The notes under the pieces are model-generated. The model ran no database searches. It worked only from the letters and a program-made list of their open reading frames with translations, and had not been told where the DNA came from. Below are positions 29,004 through 41,689 of a stretch of DNA of 64,000 nt, piece by piece (the stretch's first letter is position 1; the number at the start of each line of letters is the position of its first letter). The DNA is taken from contig JALDNG010000487.1 in NCBI GenBank assembly GCA_024349245.1, forward strand, positions 62,001 through 126,000, given 5' to 3'. Source of the DNA: Neodontobutis hainanensis (Eukaryota; Chordata; Actinopteri; Gobiiformes; Odontobutidae). Made by a program: the position numbers and the translations under genes.

Positions 29004-29237
29004 AGCCATGGCCGTTTGGAAAACCTCTTGGGAGCATCAGGACCCTCTTCTGATCTAGGTTCTTGGGACTGACTGAAGGATTAGTCCATTGTGGGCATGT
29101 TTTTAACTGGGAAAAACATATGCAGACTTAGGGAGTACTCAGTGGGTCGCTGCTTGGACTCTGAAGCTTCTTCCTGTGGGACGCAAGAGATCACCATCTT
29201 TCCACCAATACAAATCAAAGTTTTAGTGTAAGTAAGT

Positions 29238-29460
29238 AAGTAATTTATTTATATAGCACCTTTCTCAGATAATTATCACAAAGTGCTTTACAACAGTGTT
29301 TTTACATGAAGTTTCCACTCACCCCATTTACACACATCCACTCCTGGGGCAGACAGAGAGGGGGGCAGCCACACAACCGGCGCTCACAACCTTCTCCTAC
29401 CACCACCAAACACACCTCTACAGTCACAGATTCATACACCAGTGCTATGGACACTGGAGG
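29238..29460 (-). repeat. SINE-like repeat fragment
   Basis: A tail-like atttatatagcacctttc and aagtgctttac, then cacctctacagtcacagatt. The last part recurs at about 34005-34025 in a similar context (accaccaaacacac / accaaactcac). Family not assigned. Confidence 0.5.
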
Positions 29461-31257
29461 CTAATATTTCCTAATGTTCTTAATATAGGAACTAAGAGAA
29501 ACCAGTGTTTATGTAGTCAACTCCCACTTACAAATAAGCTTCAGTGTTACGTGCCATCAGCTTGAACTCTAACAGTTGCTGAAGCTCAGTCTGTAAAAGG
29601 AGACGGGGAAGAACTGCAGGTTGTGTTTCTATCGCTGCTGATGCCCATAAAGCACCGTGAACACTGATCAGTTTGACCTGTGTGAATGTAACACTAAATG
29701 TGTTACTGCTCCAGATAAATGATGCTGTGATAAAAAACAAAAACAAAAAAGAAACCCATGTTCATTTTTTCTTTTTGTCTATGACATGGCCATAATAGAC
29801 ACAAACAGTTTTCTCTAATGTGTCTCGGCACAAAACCATAACCTTTAATAACCTGTTCGGCCATCTTGGAGGTGCTCCTGAATGGTCTTTCTTTCTTTTT
29901 GCAATAATGAGTTGTGGAGAAAAAAGTGAAAAAGAGAAGACTATAGACAAGTAGAAGGCTCTGGAGTAACTTTCACTTCAGGAGCTAAATCAATATTAAA
30001 GACTGAACCAGGACTAAACCTGTAATCTCTCTATATTAATATTCCTTTCCCTTCACACAGTGCAGTATAGAGCATACGGCAGCATAATACATACATAAAA
30101 GGTGTTAAGGTAGTGTAAAACATCAGCTTTGTTTAACTACTTTGCACTAAACCCATCTGGAGCACTGATTAATGGAGGAAACACCGTAAATACTTGTGTT
30201 TCAGTGTGGTGTGTACACTCTGTTATCAGCTTTTTAAAAAGGCACAAAGCAGCCACTTGGGTCCTCTGATTGCTGCGGCATGTTTGCTGCATAAACAGGA
30301 CACAGGAAGAAAATGTCCGGCTCTAATTCTGTGTGACCTGCATCGCTCTGATTAACAAGCAGCCGGCAGCACCACAGCCTTTAAAGATCCACAGTCAGAG
30401 CAAACATCCATGAACAACCCCACAGCTTTTAGAAGTTATCAAGGTATGTGGCTAAATATGGGAGCATTTTTAAAGGTACTCTGAAAGGTAACTTCCTGCG
30501 AATTTAGGGCTTTACAAGATATTCAGTTGAAATGTGTCTGAGGCCAAGTGTGACAGACGTTTCACAAAAGACCTTGAACTGCGACAGACGAAACATTTCC
30601 TCTTTAAATGTAACAAATGTGTAGTTATTGTGTCAGTAAAGGTTATGTCTGTGTGTTGTAACCACTGCTAAACTTAGCTTTAAATGAGCGTTCGTTCTGT
30701 CTCAAGACGTGTGTACAAACATTTGGCACCAAAAATTATTAATGTGAAGGTTTTCGGTTGGTGCCACACAGTTAAGTACCCAGGCCTAGTTTCTTTTTCA
30801 AAATCCATTAAAAACCCAGAAACTCTGACGTCACGCAGTTTATTGAATTTCTTTTGCTATTTGACTGTTCATGGAAACTTTGTAGGCTATACTCAACCTC
30901 CACACCAACTCGCCTGATGACATCACATATTACCACAGAACTGCTCTGTCACAGCAGCTGCTTTGTAAAACACTTTATATTTATACACTTTACTTTATAT
31001 ACACTATAATTTATACACTCTTTTGTCACTCCCCCACAATAGTTTGGCAACATATTCCTAAACTGCTCTTTTACAGATTAATGAAAGTGTCATAAAAACA
31101 TCTAAATATGACAATATTTTATAAACAGGAAAATTGGTGACACACAACTTGTATTTGAGTGAACACAACTGCAGTGCACATCAGATCCCTTTTCCTGGAT
31201 CCCTTTGTTTTATCTGAAGGCAATAAAAGGAAACATTTTTACGTCAAGTAAAAGTGG
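29461..31257. other. Unassigned interval
   Basis: No gene is seen. About 30225-30420 is non-repetitive and less AT-biased than its surroundings and could be a conserved non-coding element; this needs alignment to other fish. A short aaccaggactaaacc word lies at about 30006. Confidence 0.4.
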
Positions 31258-31472
31258 GGCCGGCAGTAGCTCAGTGGGTAAAGCGGCCATCCTTTCGACT
31301 GGCGGGTGGGCGGTTCGATCCCCGCTCGAAACATCCCAAAACATCATAACATCCCGCTCTCCCCCACATATTGTTGTTGTGTCCTTGGGCAAGACACTTT
31401 ACCAGTGTTACAGAACACCACTGGAGGCAAGGTGGGTTAAGTGCTTTGAGTGCATACTACTATATAAATACC
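31258..31472 (+). repeat. tRNA-derived SINE, well preserved
   Basis: Clear pol III promoter: A box tagctcagtgg (31267-31277) and B box ggttcgatccc (31312-31322). The body contains gtgtccttgggcaagacact and actggaggcaaggtgggtta. The tail is tactactatataaatacc. This is the clearest copy of the family in the window. Confidence 0.9.
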
Positions 31473-32060
31473 AAAAAAAGCAGAGCTGGAGAAGTGCAAC
31501 TATTCGACCAAGGTTTTGGTCAAGCTGAGGCTGTCCCTAGAAACAATGCACCCATAAACACAACATACAGCCGATTAAAACCCATTCACCAGGTCATTTT
31601 TCTTGAATAAAAATGAACTGCAATTATTTTTCTGGAACATTTATCCATGTTTCTAGGAACTGAAGTTACATCTATGGTTTAAATTAGAAGATATGGTTTC
31701 TTCTGTAATGACTAACTTCTGTAAAAAGAGTTGATCTCAGTGACCAGTCTGGAGATAATAAAAACTGCTGAGCTAAGACACGTCTGAGAAACACAGCAAT
31801 ATTTCAGCTCTGCACCTTTTATTGATCGAGCCTTGAGCTTCATTGTGAGCACTGAAAAGTACAGAAACAGAATGGCCATCTTTTATTCTCCGAACAGATG
31901 CCCTTTAAATGCTAAACCACTGCACTGTCCTTATCAGACCCACTCACATCCAGGAGGAAAAACTAATTGATGAACAAGTCTTGACAGAGATACACATCAA
32001 AAAAACTAAATATTTAGATTATAGAGAAATGCACTGTCTGAGGAACAGTTTGTCCTTCTG

Positions 32061-32560
32061 TACAGTATTGTTCAAAATAAGAGCAGTACTCTATGACTAA
32101 CCAGAATAATCCAGGTTTTTAGTCTTTTTTTATTGCTAATTTTATTGCAAACAAGTTACCAGTAGGTGCAGTAGATTCTCAGAAAACAAACAAAAAAACA
32201 CTTAAAAAAGGCTGTGCAAATGGGCAATTAGTTGAAAAGGGTATGTTAAAAAAATACATTTAATCACCGAGGTCAATTTTGTGAAAAAAAAAACAGGTGT
32301 GAATCAGGTGAAGAGGACATGCCCTTTAAATGTTTGTTTCAACAAGACAATGACCCAAACACACAGTAAACCAGCAAAGTCTAGTTCCAAAGCAACAAAA
32401 GTAATGTTATGGAGTGGGCTGCCCAATCCCCGGATCTTAATCCAATCGAGAAGCTGTTTCTGAAGCAAAACCAAGAAATGTAAAAGAATTGTAGAATGTT
32501 GTTAAAGAATCATGGAGTGGAACAACAGCTGAGAGGTGCCACACAGATGTGAAGCAGTTT
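32061..32560 (+). pseudogene. Degenerate Tc1/mariner transposon
   Basis: The left end tacagtattgttcaaaataa then gagcagta resembles a fish Tc1-type inverted repeat. Inside, CLFQQDNDP and EWAAQSPDLNPIE are the hallmark motifs of the transposase C-terminal half, but in frames broken by stops and indels. The right inverted repeat was not found. Inactive relic. Confidence 0.75.
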
Positions 32561-34210
32561 TAAAAAACTAAATATTAGTTTAGTTTTAGTTAGATCTGAC
32601 ACATGTTGGTAACTAAGACAACACTGTTTAAAATGATATGGTCTAACATTTTGTCACATGAACAGTTCTGATTCTGAAAAAAAAAATTGTAGAAAAAGTA
32701 ATGGTCCAATGTGGCTGCTTTTTTCAGAAGAATGTAAGGTAACCAAACATGCTGATTAAATATCATTGCCATAGCTCATTTCTAATTTGCGTTATTATCA
32801 ATGTTGAAACTGCGCTCTCCCATAAAAACTGCTCTGTGTTTTCTTTAGCTCCTCTGCAGCTGCATGAGTAACGAGAAGTGGAAACAAACCGTTAAAACGA
32901 GCCCTGTTCATAAAGAGACATAAATGCTGACCTTTACTGTAATGACTTGTTCATGGGATTAACACTTTACAGATCTAAAAACTTTAGGCTATAGCTACGT
33001 GAGCACATTCAGGACAACCATTAACACTCACATTCATTCACATTTAGAGTCACTTCACCTGCAGATGCATGTCTTTGGACCCAGATAGAAACCCTCAGCA
33101 GCACAATCCCACAGCCTGGCTCTGGAACGGGTATTCTAGTCCATTTGGCCCATAAGCACAAATAACAGTGAGAGACCTATTCCCAACTCAAAGGTGAAGG
33201 GAAGCGAACTATTTCAAATTATTATCAGTGCTTTCTACAAATATTTCTTCTTCTCTAAGAATATTATGATGGAGTTATTATAGATTGTGAGAAAGAAACT
33301 GAATGTCAAGTTGTCTCCTAAATTCTCTTTGTGATCATGACAGTAATTTCAGTATTAGAGCAAATTGAACAAACAACAAAAATGACTCATTGATTGGCAG
33401 GTTTGACCTTTGGGTTAAAGTCTGGTCATAATTATTGAGAGAAAAGTATTGTGTGTGTCTGACCTTTGGGTGTTAAACTTTATCTTTGACATTTGAAAAA
33501 GTCTAGACGTCACAGTAATAAGAGCAGGTCCGACAGAGCTCAGTCCGAACCCATCTGAATGTTCCCAATTGTCTGCAGTGAAAACGTGAGCTCACACAGA
33601 CATGACCTGTGACCTGCACAATTGCCCACTCAGGCACAAAATAGGGGGCAAAGTCTGGGCCAAAGTAAAGATGACACTATTTCTCTGAAAGGCAATGTAA
33701 TCTCTGAAATAAATTAATTTTTTGGCCAAGAGGATCCTGGCCAATGACAGCTTTACGATGTTATTTTAAACATTGTAACTTTGTGTGATAAATATGCTGT
33801 TTAAAAGACCACTCACACCAGTATAACTATGATATTATATTTATTTTTCTTTTTTTTTCTCTGTGAAAGGTAAATTCCCTGCAATAAAAAAGTAACTTTT
33901 TTCATAGCTTTTAACACCATTATCTGTTTTGTCAATGACAAACAGACAGAAGGGGGCTGGCGTACACACAGGCGCTCATGGCCTTCTCCGACCACTACCA
34001 AACTCACTTCTACAGTCACACACATATGCCTAAGGACACAACGACACAGTGTGAACCGGGATAGGAAGTTATAGGACAACAGCTCTACACCCGATATCAC
34101 AATAGTTCACAGAGTTCTTTATTTCATTGTGTGTAATTCCTACACAATAAACTGGATTGCATAATGCTTTGTAACAATCAACTGGTAGGAGAGCTGCGCT
34201 TATATCTCTA
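32561..34210. other. Unassigned interval
   Basis: AT-rich. 33945-34075 contains a fragment related to the SINE-like repeat at 29238 (ccttctccgaccactaccaa). 32810-32960 is non-repetitive and may be regulatory, without direct evidence. Confidence 0.4.
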
Positions 34211-34610
34211 GAGTAGATCAAGCGTCTCCCAAGGAACCTCATAAATGGTCGTTGCGTGTAAGGGCGCCACCATACGGCGGAATACAGCAATATACAGCGA
34301 TATATGCTGCCGTCCACCAGAGGGCATGCTCCAAAAGAGGAAATATAAAGAGAAACCCAATGGCGACTTTACAAGTGTAAAAATCATGTTTACAGCCTGG
34401 TACAAAAGATGGCTCCGGTCTCTAGAGCTAAGTTTTACTACGTGACAACTCTGGTAGGGGTGAATTTTTGATTAATATGTCCATTTATGTTATCTGAAAA
34501 CTATTGTTTTACTGTGGAGTAAAAGCAAATAGCCCATTTTATTGCCCTGTCATAATGACAATAAGCCATTGTTTGTCCAAATTCACAAATGAAGTGAAAA
34601 GGAACAATTA
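34211..34610. repeat. Second copy of the dispersed repeat seen at 6270
   Basis: Shares cataaatggtcgttgcg, taagggcgcc, ccaccagagggca, aaaactattgttttact and gtgaaaagg in order with 6270-6500, with extra sequence (about 34280-34310) that the other copy lacks. Confidence 0.55.
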
Positions 34611-34789
34611 TTATTAAATCTAAGTTTAAAACTTGGCCTTCAAAATTGAATTAACCAAATTGATCTCAATTGTTCTGAATTTAACTGATTGTGACTTAAG
34701 GGCTCTGTTGTAAAGAATATATGATGTCCGTCTGTAATCATAAGCAATGATTCACAGCAGAATTTTCTAAAATCATTATGTTGAGAAAT

Positions 34790-34915
34790 ATTACATTTAT
34801 TCATTTAGCTGGCACTTTTATCCAAAGCTTCTTTCTATTCACTAGTGTTACAGCTGGAACAGCACTGGAGGCAAAGTGGGTTAAGTGTCTTGCCCAAGGA
34901 CTGTCACTAACACAC
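34790..34915 (-). repeat. Partial SINE copy
   Basis: Contains tggcacttttatccaaagct, the tail region, and gttaagtgtcttgcccaagg, the body. The tRNA-like head is missing. Confidence 0.65.
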
Positions 34916-35667
34916 AGTCACTTTTGGGAAAACCCCACAGGAAAAATTATACTCCTTTTTTTTTGTTTTTTCCCAATCAAGAGACCGTGAGACAGAGTGG
35001 ACAGTCTCTGAAGAGGAAGTCCTAATTACATCTAATCCACCAAACTGCGCATTGACCCAGAGTGAATCTCTCTGGATGAATCTGGGCAAATATAGCGAGA
35101 AGAGTCCTCCTTTGGAAACCGCTGTGCACAGATAACCGCTCCCATGTGATCGAAGGAATGTGACTCATATACAGACGTCCCGAGATGGTGTGAGCGCAAC
35201 CGAGGGCACCAGCCGATGTCAGGGAACAAAAACAATCCCACACAGATGTGAGAGCGGGGCTTATCATCCACCGCTGCAGCTGACGCACCACCAGGTCTGA
35301 GCAGGCACATCAGCAGAGACCACCAGAGCAAGGCAGTGAGGTTCAGGGTCAACACATGGAGCAGGAAAAAGCTCAGTTTCTATTTAAAACAGCTCTACAA
35401 GGATACCCCTGGAGATATAAGTCATAGAACAGGGATTTAAACAGTGATGACCCAAGTCCACACCACAACTACAGCAGGACTCAACTAGGACTAATCAAGA
35501 GTTAACTGGGACTTAACCAACCAGACCGAAATCAGGATGGATAAACTTAAACTTGGGCTAAACCATGACTAAACCAGATCCTACACCTACCCCCTGCCCA
35601 GGACTAAAATACCATTTAAGAACTTTTACCAGGAATAAAACATAAACTAAACTCTAAACTAGGACTA

Positions 35668-35880
35668 TGCAGTGGCTCAGTGGTAGAGCGGTTGTCCCTC
35701 AACCAGAAGGTTGGTGGGTTAATTTCTGCTCTCCCCACAGTTCATACTGTCGTTGTGTCCTTGGGCAAGACATTTAACCCACCTTGCCTCCAGTGGTGTT
35801 CCAGCTGTAACACTGGTAATTAGAAGCTCAATGTAAGCTTTGCTTTGAATAAAAGTGTTAGCTAAATGAAATAAATTAAA
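35668..35880 (+). repeat. tRNA-derived SINE
   Basis: Head gcagtggctcagtggtagag; body cgttgtgtccttgggcaaga; tail gctttgaataaaagtgttag. It interrupts a ccaggacta repeat field that resumes at about 35885. Confidence 0.8.
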
Positions 35881-36019
35881 TAAATGAAAATAAACCAGGG
35901 CTAAACCTATGGCAAAATATATGTAGCAATCTGAGTTTTTGTTTTTTTTAGCAGACGCTTAAATCCAAAGCGACGTGAGGAAAACATTTTAACAACACAA
36001 GGAACAAAAAGCATAAGTG

Positions 36020-36948
36020 CACCAAAAAACTAGTAAGTTAAAACCCAGCACAGTTTACAAAGCTAAGGACAGGAGAATTTATTTTAAACATTTTTTAAAA
36101 ATCAATAGAAAAGAAGTAGAATTCAGTGTTTGTCAGTCAGGTGTTGACGGAAAAGGTCAAGAGCATAGCTATGATCTTGATGCGGGCGTCAACAGGAGCC
36201 AGTGTGACCTAATGAAGAGAGGAATTACATGCGCTCTCTTTGGTTCATTGAAGACCACTCTTGCCGCTGATTTCTGGATAATCTGTCATCTGGAGTCCAG
36301 CCAGTAGAGCATAGCAATAATCCAGTGCTCCGATATGAAAGGTCTAATGTTCCTAATGTTTAGAGGATGAATCTACAGGACCTGGTGGTGCTGGCAACAT
36401 GACTTGTGAAGTTTAGTTGATCATCAATTACCACTCCCAGATTTCTGGCAGTGCTGGACGGTGTAATGGTTGATGAGACTAGTTGAATGGAGAGGTTGTG
36501 GCGGGTCTTTGGGTTTGGCAGGAATCACAAGCAGTTCTGTTTTTCCAAGGTTCAGCTGCAGGTGATGGTCCTTCATCCAAAGTGAGATGTCACTCAGGCC
36601 GAGACACGAGCAGAGACCGTCGGATCATCAGGTTGAAATGACAAGTGGAGTTGAGTGTCATCTGCAGCAGTGATAGGAAAAGCCATGCTTCTGAATGACA
36701 GAGGAGGTCATGTTTATAGAAAAGAGTAGCGGTCCAAGCACTGAGCCCTGAGGCACCCCTGTATTAAGATGTTGGGGCTCAGAGACCTCATCTCTCCAGG
36801 ATACTCTGAATGACCTACCTGAGAGGTAAGACTTGAACCATTGTAACGCCATTCCAGAGACACCCATCGCACTGAGAGAAGACAGTGTCAAAGGCAGCAG
36901 ACAGAGTTGTGTAATCATGTGTGCTGTTCTGTAGACACACATTTGCAC
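36020..36948 (-). mobile_element. L2/CR1-type LINE reverse transcriptase fragment
   Basis: Minus strand: ALQWFKSYLSGRSFRVSW, LNTGVPQGSVLGPLLFSI, LWMKDHHLQLNLGKTELL and ARNLGVVIDDQLNF. These are RT domain blocks and thumb-region motifs of L2/CR1-class LINEs. The frame is broken in several places. A CA microsatellite adjoins its 5' side. Confidence 0.8.
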
Positions 36949-36953
36949 ACATG

Positions 36954-36957
<4 letters not shown>

Positions 36958-37012
<55 letters not shown>
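36958..37012. repeat. (CA)n microsatellite
   Basis: About 27 perfect CA dinucleotides. Confidence 0.97.
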
Positions 37013-37014
<2 letters not shown>

Positions 37015-37084
37015 GGCATGCAAATCTGAGTACATGCATACGACTCTTGTCACCCATTTGCAAATTGTTTTGCTACAATAATAG

Positions 37085-37560
37085 CCCAATATAAACCAGG
37101 ACTAAAATAAGGGCAAACGCGGGACTGAACCAGGGCTGAAGCTGGGCTAAAATGGTACTAAACCTAACGTGACTGTAGAAAAAGTAAATAAACAGGTGCT
37201 CTTCAAGGATGAGGCCAGTTGCAATTAATGCAATTATCCACTCAAAACCAAGTCCAAACGAATGCACTTAAGTTTAATCCACCTGAAATGTATAAAAAAC
37301 AAAGAGTCACTGCATGCTCCAGTAGCACTGACAACAATAGATCTGTCTCATAAATACTACGAGAATCAAGCTGCTGTACAAGGTGTAGACAAAAGCCTGC
37401 TAAACCAAGCAGAACATAGGGCTACAACAAAGACTATATGGTTAAAGCAGGACTCAACCAGAATGTAACTAAGACTAAAGCCATGATTGAAGACAAGCTT
37501 AATAATAGTTCAGTCAGTGATAAAACCAGGGCAAAACCCCCACGAGCCAAGGTTGAACAT
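37085..37560 (+). repeat. Degenerate ccaggacta repeat field
   Basis: Spread-out words such as aaccaggactaaaa, gaaccagggctgaa, gctgggctaaaatgg and aaaaccagggcaaaa. It is sparser than the field at 19090. Confidence 0.5.
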
Positions 37561-38411
37561 GATTAAGTTAATTTTAGTAACTGAATTTTCACGTCAGTAT
37601 CTGTATTCACTTTAACTGTAGTTAGTAGCATAAATCATAATGCATGGCCCTACAGTAGAGCAACAATTACAAATCTACACACAGAAAAAATAATATAATT
37701 TATTCATTTTGTTTGTGATCATTGCCATAACAACTTATTTTTATTTATAGCTCAGCCGTAATCCACTCTAAAAACTGACTTAGACTAAAACTTTGTCCAC
37801 AGCATTTTTACAAGTCTTTAAACCATAAAAGATATTCTCCTTATATCTTAAAAGAGACGGACAAAACTGAACAGTACAAAATCAAACAGGACAAGGACAG
37901 GATAAGTTCACTTTTAAAATCTTTTTAAATCTATTCACACTAAATAATCACTTAAATCCAAATGTTTATGCTGATGTTTTATTTATCTTCACTTTGCCAA
38001 CAGAAGTATGGTCTGTTCTGTCTTTGTTTAAGTCGTGTTTATGCAAAATACAGCCAAATACAGCCACAGTTAATATAAAAACACTAAAGTGGAATCACAC
38101 AGCGTCTCTGCAAAGTGAGTCATCGCAGGTGAGCGACAGAGAAGGGACTTTAGAAAAACACAAATTACACAGAGTTCAAAAAGAGCAGGGGTCGGTGCAG
38201 GAGTTAATGAAGACAATTTTTAAATAACACAGAGAAAAAGAAACGTGAGAAAAAAAAAGTAGCACAATTTAATAATACACAAATGCTTATTAAGTGTTCC
38301 TTTTGCAAGAAAATTAACTTTTGAATTCCAAATTCTAAGTGGGGCTGTCTCCGTCAGCTCATTTCTTGCCATGTATATATAAACATCTATGCCATATATA
38401 TATATATATAT
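37561..38411. other. Unassigned interval ending in (AT)n
   Basis: No exon recognised. The last bases (about 38394-38411) are an AT repeat that hosts the next element. Confidence 0.4.
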
Positions 38412-39399
38412 TAGGTCTGGGCAACAATTAAAAAATTTAATCACGATTAATTGCGATTAATCAAATTATACAATTTATTTTATAATGAAATAAAAATTTG
38501 TGTATTGCATACTTTTATTTTGAATGTACTGCTATATAAACAAAAGTGCAATAACATTTGGTTTGCAAACACTTTAAACAAATAAGGTGCTTTTTACTGC
38601 AGTTAAAAGTTAGTAGCAGTAAAATATTTCTTGTAAATCTCAACTTAAGCATTAATGTAATCAAATTAAATATTAAACCAAAAATATTTGCCACTGCCAG
38701 GGCATTAATATTTAGTTTAGTTTGTTATAGAAAAACAAGTTCTGTCCAGAGCCTCGTTCAGAACATTAGAACCATGTAAACAATATAAATGTCTGAGTAA
38801 AACCTTGAAGCCGCGGTGAGGGTCAGAGTTGGGTCCTGGTGGAGCTAAAAGTTGTGACGTGCTTAGAGACTATAATTAACAAATAATCTCAGATCTGATG
38901 TGCGTTTGGTTTATTGCAGATTAAATAATACAGCTCAGCAGAGAGATGATGGACATGAACCAGAACGCATGAACAGATTAATATATATTCTCAGCCGTTC
39001 AGTAGGCTATGCTTTGCGTTGCTGCCCGTACCTGACTCTCAACCACCTGGCCTCCCGAAAGTGCACACCTTTACAGACCTACGTGCACGTGCCTGCGCTC
39101 CCGTGAGCTCCGCCCCCTCATCACCAGACCAACAATAACGATGTCCAGTAGTCTCCGGTGAGGGCAACAGTTGGTGCACGTTGTAACGCCGTCGCTTTTG
39201 TCGTCCTCTCCTTCTCATACAAGTCGTCATGAGGGCGGCTCAGACGTGCAGGCATTGGTTGTGATCCTAAAAATGTTCTTCAGACCGACATCTTTCACAA
39301 TTCTAATCGGCCGGCGTTAACGCATACGATAAAATAATTGTCAGCGTTAATTTATTAATGCGTTAACGCGAAAATATTGCGTTAACTTGCCCAGCACTA
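38412..39399. mobile_element. hAT-type non-autonomous element, 988 bp
   Basis: Starts taggtctgggcaac and ends gttaacttgcccagcacta, imperfect inverted ends. Subterminal regions are rich in gattaat and gcgttaacg words. The flanks are atatatat on both sides (38404-38411 and 39400-39407). This fits the 8-bp hAT target duplication, though the AT repeat makes it weak evidence. No transposase is visible. The interior (39020-39260) is CpG-rich. Confidence 0.7.
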
Positions 39400-41689
39400 A
39401 TATATATATAGTATATGTATATTAACAGACTAATTTCTAAAGTCTTTGTTTAGTGTAAAGACCGCAACTGATGACAAATAAATAAAAAACATTTTTTAGT
39501 CAAATCTACTTGCATGACCAATATAGGTAATATAATATGTTACAAAGTATTTGTCCCATAAATGAAGCTAATGATGCTAATGTCTTTGTCTGTCACATTA
39601 TAGATATATTATAGATAGCTTTGTGCAGTGCATCCAAAACTAGAGCAGAGAAACTGAGAAACGACTATACTGTGCTGTTAGAAGCTTAAACAGAGAAAGA
39701 AACATGTTACAGTATCTCTGATGCCTCCTTCAGACCAGGTGACATTCATATCTCTTTAATTTACATTTATTGGCCCCACATAAATGCTGCTTAAGTGACT
39801 GTAGCGTAAATCCTGGACAGAGCTCATAGGTTGAGCCTGTTTGCTCGGTTTGATACCATCAGTCTCTTCTAATACACATTTACCTGTTTACCTGTGCATG
39901 ATAAGTGTCAGGTGCAGAGGTCGCACTATAGACTCTCACTCTCCGTCATTTTGACATCTATTATTATCTGTCATTTTAAATTTTCATACTTTAATAATAC
40001 TTATGACTTTTTGTTTTAATCTAATTTTAAGAAATTTCAAGATGAGCATAGACAGATTATTCGTTTTATTTAATTACAACAGATTATGTTACACAAAAAG
40101 TGAAAGGATATTTTGTGATTGAACGCTAGAGAATGCAGTATATTACTCAATAAAAGTTAGCTTTTCTACAGATGTTGCAGAACATTTTTCCTCTTCCCAC
40201 CTCAGCGACGTAACTTTAAACTCCTGGTCCTACTAACAGCTGTCGGTGACTGCTCAGTGTTCTCCGTTTGTTTTCCTTCATCCTCCACTGCATCCTCTTT
40301 TTATACTTTTATTAACAATATCAGAACAATTTGGTGGTTTGAAATAACTACTCGCATTCAGCTGCCGTCACATTTTTGCAACTGAATGCAGCGACAAAGA
40401 CGAGACAATTCAAGATAATTGATCATTAATATGTAGGCTACATTCACCACCAACTGGTCAGGAGTAGGAATTACAATAGATCACCCTCAGAATAATCCAT
40501 CAAAATGAAGGATGACATTCAGATTTTTCCGTCCCTGCTAAAAAAAAAACAAAAAAAACGCGTAAAATATTCCATTAAGGTGACCTCTGGTCAGGTGTAT
40601 TAATTATATAAGACCTTTGATATCTGCAATGACACTATTCATTTCTCTCTCTTTATGGTCACGTTAGGTTTACGAAGAAAAAACATGACATTGTCTGTAA
40701 TTTGACGTTTCTTTTATCCATTATGTATTGTAGACCTTGTGTCCTCCCAAACGCACCACACAAAGGCAGAATAACAGTGCAGTCGGCTTGAGTTACGGTG
40801 GAAAGCTGTCAGCCTGGTTTTACCTCGCTGCACTTACCGCTCTCCACTCAGAGCAGCCAGTGAGCTGTGAAAATGTAGCTTTGCGCGCAGGGGAACAAAA
40901 CGCTGGAATTAGACACACTGTTTCTCACCACACGCACTGTACCCCTCGGGTTAAACGGCCAGCGCACACACAAACACACGGCTGCTTCAGACATTTACAT
41001 TCACACAGAAGTCGCTCAGGTGTAACACACGATGATGCAAAGGTTTATTTATAACCCATGTATTTTCATCAAGCTATTTACAGTATTTTTCCTTTGCACA
41101 GATCAGAGGCCTGTGGAAAAAGATCAGCTCACTGTGGAAGGACCTTTGGTACAGTTAACCTCTGGGAAATATAACTTATTCTGTTTGTACAAAAAAGAGT
41201 TTGTATAATTGGTTTCAACTTTTTAAAGACCCCAATAAAAATGTCCCGTTTAAACAAAACAAATTACAGAAAAATTGAATTGCATTTGTTTTATTATTTT
41301 GGATAACACTAGACTGTCCCCACAGATTTGAAATACCTCCGACACCGGTGAATATATTGTTTTTCTCTGGAAGATTATAATTCGACATTAAAACCTGGCA
41401 CTGTGTGTGGATACAGTTTAAGAATATATTCCTAGGCCTAGGTTTAGTTCTTTGTCCAAAACCACTTCCTATCCACGACTATGCAGTGATTACACCATTA
41501 GGAGTTAGTGACGCAAATACAGTGCAGTTCCCACAATGCATCATGGGATAGAAATGTGGACAAACATGGACATGATTTTAATGGATTTGTTACAAAAAGA
41601 TGCATGACGGTGTGATGTTCTAATATGTCTAAGTTTATTGTATTTTGGAGTCAGAATGCTGTCTTGACCCTGAGAGGATTGTGTCTTTA
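39400..41689. other. Unassigned interval
   Basis: No gene or repeat family recognised apart from short AT tracts. The open frame at 40737-41054 has no supporting feature. Confidence 0.4.
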
